64,000 bases of DNA, from positions 186,001-250,000 of the forward strand of contig NZ_LOKX01000001.1 in the NCBI RefSeq assembly GCF_002211285.1, written 5' to 3'. The notes beneath the pieces are model-generated. The model saw nothing but the letters and a program-made list of their open reading frames with translations. It did no database searches and was not told the origin of the DNA. Below, piece after piece: positions 8,957-18,348 of this stretch (within the stretch, counting starts at the first letter, position 1; each line of letters starts with the position of its first letter). The position numbers and the translations under genes are program-made. Source of the stretch: Rhizobium sp. R635. GTDB taxonomy: Bacteria > Pseudomonadota > Alphaproteobacteria > Rhizobiales > Rhizobiaceae.

Positions 8957-9370
8957 GTGGCCGCTTCCAATCCGTCACAGCCAAGGTCTCATTTCCTGAG
9001 CAAGGAAGAATCCTTCATGTATGACCGCGAGGCGCGGTTCAAAATGGAGGACACAATGAATGCCGCGCGCATCGAATATACGGAAAAGGGCGTCATGCAC
9101 GCGGCCTCGCGCCGTTGCGATATCGTCCGGATCTCGATGAGCAGCGCGACGCTCGCGATTCTGACCCAGTTCAGCCTGCCGAAGCAGTTCTATCTGGATA
9201 TTCCGGATGCCCGCATCACCAAGGTCGGCTGCCTGCTGATGAAGGTGAATGCCAACAACACGATCGAAGTCCGCTTCCTGCGTCTGCTGACGCAGAAGGA
9301 GCTGAACAAGATCTTCGTTTACAGCACGCATCCGGCGCACAAGGATTACGTTCTCGATATCCGCGCCTGA
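8957..9370 (+). CDS. Small PilZ-like protein of unknown role
   Basis: 137 residues from a GTG start with GAGGGGG ten bases upstream; an ATG 63 bases further on (residue 22) is an alternative. The body has a basic ASRRCDIVRIS segment followed by SSATL and alternating beta-type stretches (FYLDIPDARITKVGCLLM), which resembles short rhizobial PilZ-domain proteins. The cyclic-di-GMP signature (RxxxR and D/NxSxxG) is incomplete. It lies between aglK and the convergent edd and ends at a bidirectional terminator. The family call is tentative. Confidence 0.55.
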   Translation: MAASNPSQPRSHFLSKEESFMYDREARFKMEDTMNAARIEYTEKGVMHAASRRCDIVRISMSSATLAILTQFSLPKQFYLDIPDARITKVGCLLMKVNANNTIEVRFLRLLTQKELNKIFVYSTHPAHKDYVLDIRA

Positions 9371-9395
9371 CGGATAGTTCTGGGCTGACGATATG

Positions 9396-9433
9396 AAAAA
9401 CCCGCGGGTGCTTCTTGCGCCACGCGGGTTTTT
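9396..9433. terminator. Bidirectional intrinsic terminator
   Basis: Stem AAAAACCCGCG (9396-9406) pairs with CGCGGGTTTTT (9423-9433). It is A-rich on one flank and T-rich on the other, so it can stop transcription from both sides, between the convergent PilZ-like gene and edd. Confidence 0.85.
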
Positions 9434-9453
9434 GTTTGCGCCGAGCCTTCTGC

Positions 9454-11274
9454 TCAGTGGAAGAGCACGCTCGCGCCTTGGTCCGAAGCGCCGACGGCGC
9501 GGCGGAACGGGGCGAAAAGCTCACGGCCCATGCCGAATTCATTATCGGAGAGATCGACGGTCACCGGCTCGCGCTCGGCCATGTCGGCCGCATCGACGAG
9601 CAGTTCGAGCGTGCCCTTGATCGCGTCCAGGCGAATGATGTCGCCATCCTTGATCCGGGCGATCGGGCCGCCGTCGACCGCTTCCGGCGTGACGTGGATC
9701 GCCGCCGGCACCTTGCCGGATGCGCCGGACATGCGCCCGTCGGTCAGGAGCGCCACGCGGAAGCCGCGGTCCTGCAGCACGCCGAGCGGCGGCGTCAGCT
9801 TGTGCAGTTCCGGCATGCCGTTCGCCTTCGGTCCCTGGAAGCGCACGACGGCGACGAAGTCGCGGTTGAGCTTGCCTTCCTTGAAGGCGTCCTGCAGCTC
9901 CTGCTGGCTGTGGAAGACGATCGCCGGCGCCTCGATGATATGACGCTCCGGTTTGACGGCGGAGATCTTGATGACAGCCTTGCCGAGATTGCCGCGCAGC
10001 ATCTTCAGCCCGCCATTCGCCTGGAAGGGCGTCTCGATGCTGGAGAGCACCTTGGGGTCGTGGCTCTTTTCCGGCGACGGCTCGCGCAGCACGGTGCCGT
10101 TTTCGCCGAGACGGGCATCGACCGTATAGGCTTCGAGACCCTGGCCGAAGACGGTGCGCACGTCGTCGTGCACGAGCCCGTGCTTCAGGAGTTCCTTGAT
10201 GAGGAAGCCCATGCCGCCGGCCGCCTGGAAATGGTTCACGTCGGCAAGCCCGTTCGGATAGACGCGGGCAAGCAGGGGCACGATTTCCGAAAGCTCGGCA
10301 ATGTCCTGCCAAGTGAGCTGGATGCCGGCTGCCCGCGCCATGGCGACGAGGTGCAGCGTGTGGTTGGTCGAGCCGCCCGTCGCATGCAGGCCGACGACGC
10401 CGTTGACGACCGAGCGTTCGTCGATCATCTCGCCGGCCGGGGTGAATTCATTGCCGAGCGCGGTGATCGCCAAGGCCCGCTTGGCGGCTTCGCGCGTCAG
10501 CGCTTCGCGCAGCGGCGTGCCGGGATTGATGAAGGAGGAGCCCGGCATATGGAAGCCCATGATCTCCATCAGCATCTGGTTGGAGTTGGCCGTGCCGTAG
10601 AAGGTGCAGGTGCCGGGTCCGTGATAGGATTTCGATTCCGCCTCCAGCAGCTCGGCGCGCCCGACCTTGCCTTCGGCGAAGAGCTGGCGCACGCGCGACT
10701 TCTCGTCGTTCGGCAAGCCCGTCGTCATCGGACCGGCCGGAACGAAGATCGATGGCAGGTGCCCGAAGGAGAGGGCGGCGATGACAAGGCCTGGCACGAT
10801 CTTGTCGCAGACGCCGAGGAAGAGGGCGGCATCGAACATGTTGTGCGACAGGCCCACACCGGCTGCCATGGCGATCAGGTCGCGCGAGAAGAGCGAGAGT
10901 TCCATGCCGGGCTGTCCCTGGGTGACGCCATCGCACATGGCGGGCACGCCGCCCGCCACTTGCGCCACGCCGCCCGCTTGGGCGGCCGCCTCGCGAATGA
11001 TCGCGGGATAGGTCTCGAACGGCTGGTGGGCCGAGAGCATGTCGTTATAGGCGGTGATGATGCCGAGATTGGGGATGCGGTCGCCGGCGAGCGCATCCTT
11101 CTCGGCGGGGGAACAGACGGCGAAACCATGGGCGAGGTTTGCGCAGCCGAGCACCGAACGCTGCACGCCCTTGGAAGCGGCGGCGCGCAGGCGTTCCAGG
11201 TAGCGCTCGCGGGTCGGCTTCGAGCGTTCGACAATACGGTTCGTGATCGCAGCAATGCGTGCGTGAGCGGACAT
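9454..11274 (-). CDS. edd: 6-phosphogluconate dehydratase
   Basis: Converts 6-phosphogluconate to 2-keto-3-deoxy-6-phosphogluconate, the committing step of the Entner-Doudoroff pathway, in the cytosol. At 606 residues it matches the IlvD/Edd family. Candidate cluster-ligand regions are visible: [10 protein letters not shown] (Cys114), CDKIVPG (Cys156) and the [13 protein letters not shown] stretch (about residue 223), which fit the [4Fe-4S] cluster expected for Edd. It is last in the zwf-pgl-edd operon, 68 bp after pgl, and ends at the shared terminator. The aldolase gene eda is not in this window. Confidence 0.95.
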   Translation of the reverse strand: MSAHARIAAITNRIVERSKPTRERYLERLRAAASKGVQRSVLGCANLAHGFAVCSPAEKDALAGDRIPNLGIITAYNDMLSAHQPFETYPAIIREAAAQAGGVAQVAGGVPAMCDGVTQGQPGMELSLFSRDLIAMAAGVGLSHNMFDAALFLGVCDKIVPGLVIAALSFGHLPSIFVPAGPMTTGLPNDEKSRVRQLFAEGKVGRAELLEAESKSYHGPGTCTFYGTANSNQMLMEIMGFHMPGSSFINPGTPLREALTREAAKRALAITALGNEFTPAGEMIDERSVVNGVVGLHATGGSTNHTLHLVAMARAAGIQLTWQDIAELSEIVPLLARVYPNGLADVNHFQAAGGMGFLIKELLKHGLVHDDVRTVFGQGLEAYTVDARLGENGTVLREPSPEKSHDPKVLSSIETPFQANGGLKMLRGNLGKAVIKISAVKPERHIIEAPAIVFHSQQELQDAFKEGKLNRDFVAVVRFQGPKANGMPELHKLTPPLGVLQDRGFRVALLTDGRMSGASGKVPAAIHVTPEAVDGGPIARIKDGDIIRLDAIKGTLELLVDAADMAEREPVTVDLSDNEFGMGRELFAPFRRAVGASDQGASVLFH

Positions 11275-11325
11275 GGAAAATCCCTGCCTTGTTCTGGTTC
11301 GTCTCTGTCTGTTCGCGGGTTCCGG

Positions 11326-11340
11326 CGGCCTGTCAGGCCG
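11326..11340. repeat. Palindrome in the pgl-edd gap
   Basis: CGGCCTG/CAGGCCG around one central base, just after the pgl stop. It could be a minor mRNA structure or a protein site; no further support is visible. Confidence 0.35.
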
Positions 11341-11342
11341 TG

Positions 11343-12041
11343 TCAGGGAGCCCAGTAGATCTCGACCGGGGAAGTGGCCCGGCGCAGAACGGCGCGGATC
11401 GGCATTTCTGCCTCGTCACCGCTGCCTTCCGCCTTGGCGAGAACGTCTTTTTTGCCTTCGCCCTCGATATGGAGAACCAGGAGTGCGGCATCCTCAAGAC
11501 TGGAGAAGGTGAAGGTCAGGCGCGGCTCGCCGGCCCCTTCCGCCTCCATGGTGATGATGCCGCGCGGCGTCGATGCGTCGAGCGCCTTGGCGAGATTGCT
11601 GCCGTTGGGAAAGAACGAGGCGGTGTGGCCGTCGCCGCCCATGCCGAGGATGACGACGTCGAAGGGGATGCCGATCTCGGCGCTCTTTGCCGTCGCAAGC
11701 CGCGCGGCCTCCTCGACGGAAGCCGCCGGCTGGTAAAGCGGCACGAAACGCGCCGACTTCGCCTTGTTCTGCAAGAGATTGGCATCGACCAGCAGATGGT
11801 TCGAGCGCGCATTGTCGGCCGGCACGAAACGTTCGTCGACGAGGGTGATCGTCACCTTGTCCCAGGCGATGTCGCGCGTCGACAGCACCTGGAAGAAGAC
11901 TTTCGGCGTGGAGCCGCCGGAAACGGCGATGGACGCCGCTCCTCGGGCAGCGATCGCTGCCGAAAGCGTGTTGGCGACCTTGTCGGCAAGGCTGTCGGCG
12001 AGGTCTGCGGCGCTGGTGAAAGAATGCAGGGTCGATGCCAT
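11343..12041 (-). CDS. pgl: 6-phosphogluconolactonase
   Basis: Hydrolyses 6-phosphogluconolactone to 6-phosphogluconate between Zwf and Edd. SugP/DevB type: [11 protein letters not shown] near the N-terminus, LVDERFV and the [13 protein letters not shown] signature. I set the start at the ATG at 12041 (232 residues) because AGGA lies 8-11 bases upstream and overlaps the zwf stop. An ATG 24 bases further upstream would begin inside zwf and lacks such a site. Part of the zwf-pgl-edd operon. Confidence 0.92.
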   Translation of the reverse strand: MASTLHSFTSAADLADSLADKVANTLSAAIAARGAASIAVSGGSTPKVFFQVLSTRDIAWDKVTITLVDERFVPADNARSNHLLVDANLLQNKAKSARFVPLYQPAASVEEAARLATAKSAEIGIPFDVVILGMGGDGHTASFFPNGSNLAKALDASTPRGIITMEAEGAGEPRLTFTFSSLEDAALLVLHIEGEGKKDVLAKAEGSGDEAEMPIRAVLRRATSPVEIYWAP

Positions 12042-12051
12042 CGGTGTTGTC

Positions 12052-13527
<1,476 letters not shown>

Positions 13528-13621
13528 GAGCTTTGTCTCTCAATCAGGCTGGTTGACGGCCCTTTTAATCTAATCGATTTAAAAAAGCCAGTGTGCAGTG
13601 CAATGAATCTGTCAGGCACCG

Positions 13622-13669
13622 GTTTTAGAGCGAATTCCGCGAAGAGGAAATCCGCAAATGGACTAAAAC
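13622..13669 (-). repeat. Long-loop inverted repeat at the 3' end of the puu operon
   Basis: GTTTTAG (13622-13628) and CTAAAAC (13663-13669) enclose a 34-base stretch with small internal complementarity. One arm includes the TAG stop of the oxidase gene. It may act as a weak terminator or mRNA end, or be a dispersed repeat. Confidence 0.4.
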
Positions 13670-14961
13670 TTGTCGCGAAGGGCAAACCACGACAAGGCGA
13701 GGAAAAGCAACGGCGCCCGCATTCGGGCTCCGCCGGGAAAGGCCGGAATATCGAGCGATTTGAACAGGTCGAGATCGCTGGATTTTCCAAGCACCGCTTC
13801 CGCGTAGAGCTTGCCACAATAGTTTGACAGCATGACGCCATGGCCGGAATAACCGCCGATCGAGGTGACGCCGGGCATCACCTCGCGTACGAAAAGCTGG
13901 CGCGGCATGGTGATGCCGACGCTGCCGCCCCAGGAATGGGTGATTTCGATATCTTTCAGCGCGGGATAGATTTCGGCGATCTGTCGGCGGATATGCTGCG
14001 AAATGTCCTTCGGATTATCAGACGTATAGGCCTCCCGCCCACCGAACAGCAGGCGGCCGTCCCCGAATTTGCGGAAGTAGCGCACGACGAAGCGCGAATC
14101 GGCCACGGCTTCGCCGCCCGGCAGCACATCGGGATGCCCGTCGAGCGGGACTGTGGCGCCGATGAAGGAACGGATCGGCATGACATGGCTTGCCGTCACC
14201 GGCTCGAGATTGCCGATGTAACCGTTGCAGGCGATCAGCGCGCGGTCGGCGGTGATCGTTCCGCGTTCGGTTTCGATCGTCACCTTGCCGCCGCCCTGGC
14301 GCACCGCCGTTGCCCTGGTCATCTCGTAGATGGCAGCGCCGGCATTGGCGGCGACACGGGCAAGCCCGACCAGCAGCTTCAGCGGATGGATATGCCCGGT
14401 GCCGACATCGCGCACGCCGCAATGAAAACGTTTCGAGCCGAGCCTTTCCTGCGTTTCCTTCTCGTCCATGAAGCTGAGATGCGGATAGCCGTAGCGTTGC
14501 GCGGCGATCTCCGCATTTTCATAATAATCGCGCTTGTAGCTCGCCTTGTGGGCGACGTTGAGTTGGCCGGGCGCATAGTCGATCTCGATCTGATGCTCAC
14601 GGGCGAAATCGATGAGATGGCGCTTTGCGTCCTCGGCAAGATCGAACAGCGCCTTGGAGCGTTCGTAGCCGATCTTTTCCTCGAGTTCTTCCGGCCACCA
14701 TCGCTGGCCGGTGCCGAGTTGGCCGCCATTGCGCCCGGACGCTCCGTCTCCGAAACGGCAGGCCTCGATCAGCACCACCGAAACGCCCGATTTGGCAAGA
14801 TGATAGGCGGCCTGCAGGCCGGTATAGCCGCCGCCGATGATGGCGACGTCTGTTGTTCTGGAGCCGTCGAGAGCGGGATAGGTGGGCCGCTCGCCGACGG
14901 TGGCCTGATACCAGGACAAGCCCGGCGCGATCGGGCTCTGCCACATCTCTTGCGATGCCAT
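13663..14961 (-). CDS. puuB: FAD-dependent oxidoreductase, gamma-glutamylputrescine oxidase type
   Basis: DAO-family flavoprotein, 432 residues. The dinucleotide-binding motif VAIIGGGYTGLQAAYHLAKSG starts near residue 39, followed by GRNGGQ and the C-terminal GYSGHGVMLS FAD motif. It begins nine bases after the end of a glutamine-synthetase-like gene on the same strand, the pairing expected for PuuA-PuuB (gamma-glutamylation of putrescine, then oxidation). The specific substrate is inferred from this pairing; glycine/sarcosine oxidase-like activity is the alternative. The stop codon lies inside one arm of an inverted repeat. Confidence 0.72.
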   Translation of the reverse strand: MASQEMWQSPIAPGLSWYQATVGERPTYPALDGSRTTDVAIIGGGYTGLQAAYHLAKSGVSVVLIEACRFGDGASGRNGGQLGTGQRWWPEELEEKIGYERSKALFDLAEDAKRHLIDFAREHQIEIDYAPGQLNVAHKASYKRDYYENAEIAAQRYGYPHLSFMDEKETQERLGSKRFHCGVRDVGTGHIHPLKLLVGLARVAANAGAAIYEMTRATAVRQGGGKVTIETERGTITADRALIACNGYIGNLEPVTASHVMPIRSFIGATVPLDGHPDVLPGGEAVADSRFVVRYFRKFGDGRLLFGGREAYTSDNPKDISQHIRRQIAEIYPALKDIEITHSWGGSVGITMPRQLFVREVMPGVTSIGGYSGHGVMLSNYCGKLYAEAVLGKSSDLDLFKSLDIPAFPGGARMRAPLLFLALSWFALRDKF

Positions 14962-14970
14962 GACGCTCCC

Positions 14971-16407
14971 TCACACGTTGAGCAGAAGGAATTCCCGCTC
15001 CCAGGGGCTGATCACCTGCATGAAGGTTTCGAATTCGCCGCGCTTGACGCCGGCATAAAGGCCGATGAACTGCGAGCCGAACACCTCTTCGAAGGCCGGT
15101 TCGTCTTCCAGCAGCGCCACGGCTTCCAGCAGGCCGCGCGGCAGGTCGATCGAGCCCTCATTGGCCGAATCCTCGGTCGGCGCCGTCGGCTCGATCTGCT
15201 TCATGATGCCGAGCAGGCCGGCGGCGAGCGAGGCGGCGAGCGCCAGATACGGATTGGCGTCCGAGCTCGGCAGCCGGTTTTCCACGCGTCGGGCCTGCGG
15301 ATCGGAGACCGGGACGCGGAAAGCGGTCGTCCGGTTGTCGTAGCCCCAGGCATTGTTGACGGGGCAGGACATGTCGGGCTGCAGGCGGCGGTAGGAATTC
15401 ACGTAGGGCGCCAGCATCGCCATCGCGCTCGGCACGAATTTCTGCATGCCGCCGATGAAATGGAAGAATTCCTTCGAGGCCGATCCATCCGGATTGGAGA
15501 ACACGTTCTTGCCCGTCTCGATATTGACCACCGACTGGTGGATATGCATCGCCGAACCCGGCTGGCCCTGCATCGGCTTGGCCATGAAGGTCGCATAGAT
15601 GTCGTGTTTCAGCGCCGCCTCGCGGATCGTGCGCTTGAACAGGAACACCTGGTCCGCGAGCTCGATCGGATTGCCATGGCGCAGGTTGATCTCCAGCTGC
15701 GCCGGTCCTTCCTCGTGGATCAGCGTGTCGATCTCCAGGCCCTGCTTTTCCGAGAAGTGGTAGATGTCGTCGATCAGTTCGTCGAACTCGTTGATGCCGG
15801 CGATCGAGTAGCCCTGGCCGCCGAGGATCGAGCGGCCCGAGCGGCCTTTGGGCGGATGCAGCGGATAGTCGGGGTCGTCATTCTTGGCGACCAGGTAGAA
15901 TTCGATCTCGGGTGCTACGATCGGCTTCCAGCCGCGCTCATGATAGAGGCTCATGATCCGCTTCAGCACGTTGCGCGGCGTATAGGGCACCTCCCCGCCG
16001 TCCGAATCGACGATGTCGCAGATCACCTGCGCCGTCGGATCGGTCTCCCAGGGCACGACCGAAAGCGTCGAAAGGTCGGGCATCAGCTTCAGGTCGCTGT
16101 CGCGCGGTTCGTAGCGGAAGCTCTCGGTCTCCTCGGGATACTCGCCCGAAATCGTATGCCGATAGATCGCCGAAGGCAGCGCAAGCGAGGTGTTCGAGGT
16201 GAATTTCGAGCTCGGCATCATCTTGCCGCGCGGAACGCCGGCAAGGTCCGGCGTGATGCATTCGATGTCTTCGATGCCCCTGGCCCTCAGCCACTGTGCT
16301 GCTTCCTTCCAGTTCGCAACGCCGCGCAGAGATCCGGGGTCCGGAGGTGTTTTCGTCGAGGCGGATACGTTTCTGGCAGGCTTCAGCGTCGTCTTTTTTG
16401 GGGACAT
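14971..16407 (-). CDS. puuA: Glutamine synthetase family ligase, gamma-glutamylputrescine synthetase type
   Basis: ATP-dependent ligase, 478 residues. Typical glutamine-synthetase catalytic features: APEIEFYL (metal-binding Glu), EEGPAQLEINLRHG, GSAMHIHQS (the HxH nucleotide region), NSYRRLQP and the RVENRLPSSDANPYLA signature. The adenylylation loop of assimilatory GlnA is not evident. The neighbouring FAD oxidase suggests the gamma-glutamylation step of putrescine breakdown. The divergent 127-bp gap upstream holds the palindrome GCCAATTGGC (16453-16462). A GlnA3-like role in other amines is the main alternative. Confidence 0.75.
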   Translation of the reverse strand: MSPKKTTLKPARNVSASTKTPPDPGSLRGVANWKEAAQWLRARGIEDIECITPDLAGVPRGKMMPSSKFTSNTSLALPSAIYRHTISGEYPEETESFRYEPRDSDLKLMPDLSTLSVVPWETDPTAQVICDIVDSDGGEVPYTPRNVLKRIMSLYHERGWKPIVAPEIEFYLVAKNDDPDYPLHPPKGRSGRSILGGQGYSIAGINEFDELIDDIYHFSEKQGLEIDTLIHEEGPAQLEINLRHGNPIELADQVFLFKRTIREAALKHDIYATFMAKPMQGQPGSAMHIHQSVVNIETGKNVFSNPDGSASKEFFHFIGGMQKFVPSAMAMLAPYVNSYRRLQPDMSCPVNNAWGYDNRTTAFRVPVSDPQARRVENRLPSSDANPYLALAASLAAGLLGIMKQIEPTAPTEDSANEGSIDLPRGLLEAVALLEDEPAFEEVFGSQFIGLYAGVKRGEFETFMQVISPWEREFLLLNV

Positions 16408-16534
16408 GACACACCGGTTTGGTTGATCGTGGCGCCATCATAACCGGACTTTGCCAATTGGCGAGGGGGCGCAAACGTTGACTTTCGCCCTTTGATGGAA
16501 AAAGAAGACGCGACTTTCGATTGGGGAAACGGGT

Positions 16535-17716
16535 TTGCAGCGCAAAAGCGACGTCATCGTCATCGGCGCCGGGGCGGCGGGCATGATGGCGGCCATCCGC
16601 GCGGGAAAGCGCGGCCGCTCCGTCGTGGTCCTCGACCATGCGAGGGCGCCCGGCGAGAAGATCCGCATATCAGGGGGCGGCCGCTGCAATTTCACCAATA
16701 TCCATGCCGGTCCGAAGAATTTCCTCTCCGCCAATCCGCATTTCTGCAAGTCCGCGCTCGCCCGCTTCACGCCCGCCGATTTCATCGCCATGGTCGACCG
16801 GCACGGCATTGCCTGGCATGAAAAGACCTTGGGTCAGCTCTTTTGCGACGATAGCGCCAAGGACATCATCCGCATGCTGTTGGACGAGATGCGCGCAGCC
16901 GGCACTGCGCTGCATCTCGGCACCGAGATTGCGGGTGTTGAAAAGATAGGCGAGGGCTTCCGCGTCTTAACCGGTGGGGGTGCTTATGAAGCGTCGGCGC
17001 TCATCGTTGCGACCGGCGGCAAATCGATCCCGAAGATGGGCGCGACCGGCCTTGCCTATCGTCTTGCCGAACAATTCGGCCTGGCCGTGCTCGAAACCCG
17101 TCCCGGCCTCGTGCCGCTGACGCTCGATCCCGGCCTGCTCGAAAGCATCGCGCCGCTCGCCGGCATTTCCGCTCCCGCCGAGATCCGGCACGGGAAGACG
17201 GCTTTCCGGGAAGCGCTGCTCTTCACCCATCGCGGGCTCAGCGGCCCCGCCATTCTGCAAATCTCCTCCTACTGGCGCGAAGGCGACGAGATCGTCGTCG
17301 CGATCGAACCGGATATCGACATCGCGGCGCATCTGAAGACGGCAAAGCAGCGCAATGGACGCCAGTCGCCGCAGACGGCGCTCGGTGAGATCCTGCCGAA
17401 ACGGCTGGCGCAGTTTCTCGCGGAGCGCGAAAAAATCTCCGGCAACATGGCGGACTTGCCTGACAAGGCGCTGCTGCGCCTTGCCGCCAGCGCTCAGAAC
17501 TGGCCGGTCAAGCCTTCCGGCTCGGAAGGTTACCGTACCGCCGAAGTGACGCTCGGCGGCATCGACACGGCAGGACTCGATTCCCGCAGCATGGAGGCGA
17601 AGGCCGTGCCCGGCCTTTATTTCATCGGCGAATGCGTCGACGTCACCGGCTGGCTCGGCGGCTATAATTTCCAGTGGGCCTGGGCCTCCGGTTTTGCCGC
17701 GGGCGAATACGCCTGA
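16535..17716 (+). CDS. HI0933/YhiN-family NAD(P)/FAD-dependent oxidoreductase
   Basis: 393-residue flavoprotein of the BaiN/HI0933 family. The Rossmann motif VIGAGAAGMMAA lies at residues 8-19, then the family motif SGGGRCNFTN, a central insert domain, and the C-terminal GECVDVTGWLGGYNFQWAWASG stretch that contacts FAD. The start is a TTG preceded by a GGGG stretch; no in-frame ATG lies nearby. Divergent from puuA, with no obvious operon partner. The physiological substrate of this family is mostly unknown. Confidence 0.85.
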   Translation: MQRKSDVIVIGAGAAGMMAAIRAGKRGRSVVVLDHARAPGEKIRISGGGRCNFTNIHAGPKNFLSANPHFCKSALARFTPADFIAMVDRHGIAWHEKTLGQLFCDDSAKDIIRMLLDEMRAAGTALHLGTEIAGVEKIGEGFRVLTGGGAYEASALIVATGGKSIPKMGATGLAYRLAEQFGLAVLETRPGLVPLTLDPGLLESIAPLAGISAPAEIRHGKTAFREALLFTHRGLSGPAILQISSYWREGDEIVVAIEPDIDIAAHLKTAKQRNGRQSPQTALGEILPKRLAQFLAEREKISGNMADLPDKALLRLAASAQNWPVKPSGSEGYRTAEVTLGGIDTAGLDSRSMEAKAVPGLYFIGECVDVTGWLGGYNFQWAWASGFAAGEYA

Positions 17717-17893
17717 AGCTCTGTTTTTCTGCACGTCACTCCTGCATATATTAGCAATATCGATTCAAGACTTCTTAATAGAGGTGCGCCATCCTGTCTC
17801 AATTGGCGGTTTGCAGAGCTCTTCCTAAATTAAGCTTTACGGACAAGCCGATTTGTTGGATTGTTGTGTCACATGAGAAGTGAGGTTTCGAGC

Positions 17894-18037
17894 ATGACCA
17901 GAAACGCACGACGCGCCCGCGCCATCGCAATTGCCGAGGCAAAGCCGAACGCCCGGATGGTCGCCCTGCATTGCCTCATGCTCGCAGCCGGCGCCACCGC
18001 AGCCAGCCTCGCACTGCTGCTCTCACACGTCATCTGA
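17894..18037 (+). CDS. 47-residue basic protein with one predicted membrane segment
   Basis: Short frame with a good ribosome site (AGTGAGG, eight bases before the ATG); an in-frame ATG at 17873 is less well placed. The N-terminus is very basic (MTRNARRARAIA). Residues 23-43 are hydrophobic and Ala/Leu-rich, enough for one membrane helix. It lies alone in the 620-bp gap before the first chemoreceptor. No known family recognised. The rest of the gap (18038-18318) holds nothing I can identify. Confidence 0.5.
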   Translation: MTRNARRARAIAIAEAKPNARMVALHCLMLAAGATAASLALLLSHVI

Positions 18038-18318
18038 TCCTGTCGTCAGGGCTCTACGAAGGCCTCGGCATCGCGATCGCCGGACGGTCCACAATTTGCA
18101 ACTATTTCACCGCCTTGGCTTAACCCGCCATAACCGCTTATCCGAAAATTAAGATCTAATCTGACACAATTGCCCGCGAATATTTGGGCATCTCCAAGTT
18201 GTTGGAAATGAACTGGCAATGACTGCCGCCTGGCTTCCGGGTTTCCCAGTGTAAATTTTTAGAACAGCTCGATGTGCACCCGGCGGCGCCATGTGGCCGC
18301 CTGCCGGAGGAGTGGTGT

Positions 18319-18348
18319 ATGAAAGGCCCGGAACGCCATGTTGATTGA
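18319..18348 (+). other. Possible 9-codon leader frame overlapping the chemoreceptor start
   Basis: GGAGGAG sits six bases before an ATG at 18319 that opens a 9-codon frame (MKGPERHVD) ending inside the chemoreceptor gene. The chemoreceptor ATG at 18338 lies too far from this ribosome site. Either the site serves the short frame and couples translation, or it works at long spacing. Confidence 0.35.

Noticed and set aside
9415..11358. 647-codon frame opposite edd
   Set aside because: Shadow frame; edd on the other strand has the Fe-S and family motifs and operon context.
13840..16443. 867-codon open frame antisense to the puuA-puuB-like genes
   Set aside because: Its length comes from codon bias of the real genes; the translation has no recognisable fold and it spans two well-supported genes.
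16408..16534. Sigma-54 promoter for the glutamine-synthetase-like gene
   Set aside because: No convincing GG-N10-GC element at suitable spacing was found on the minus strand.
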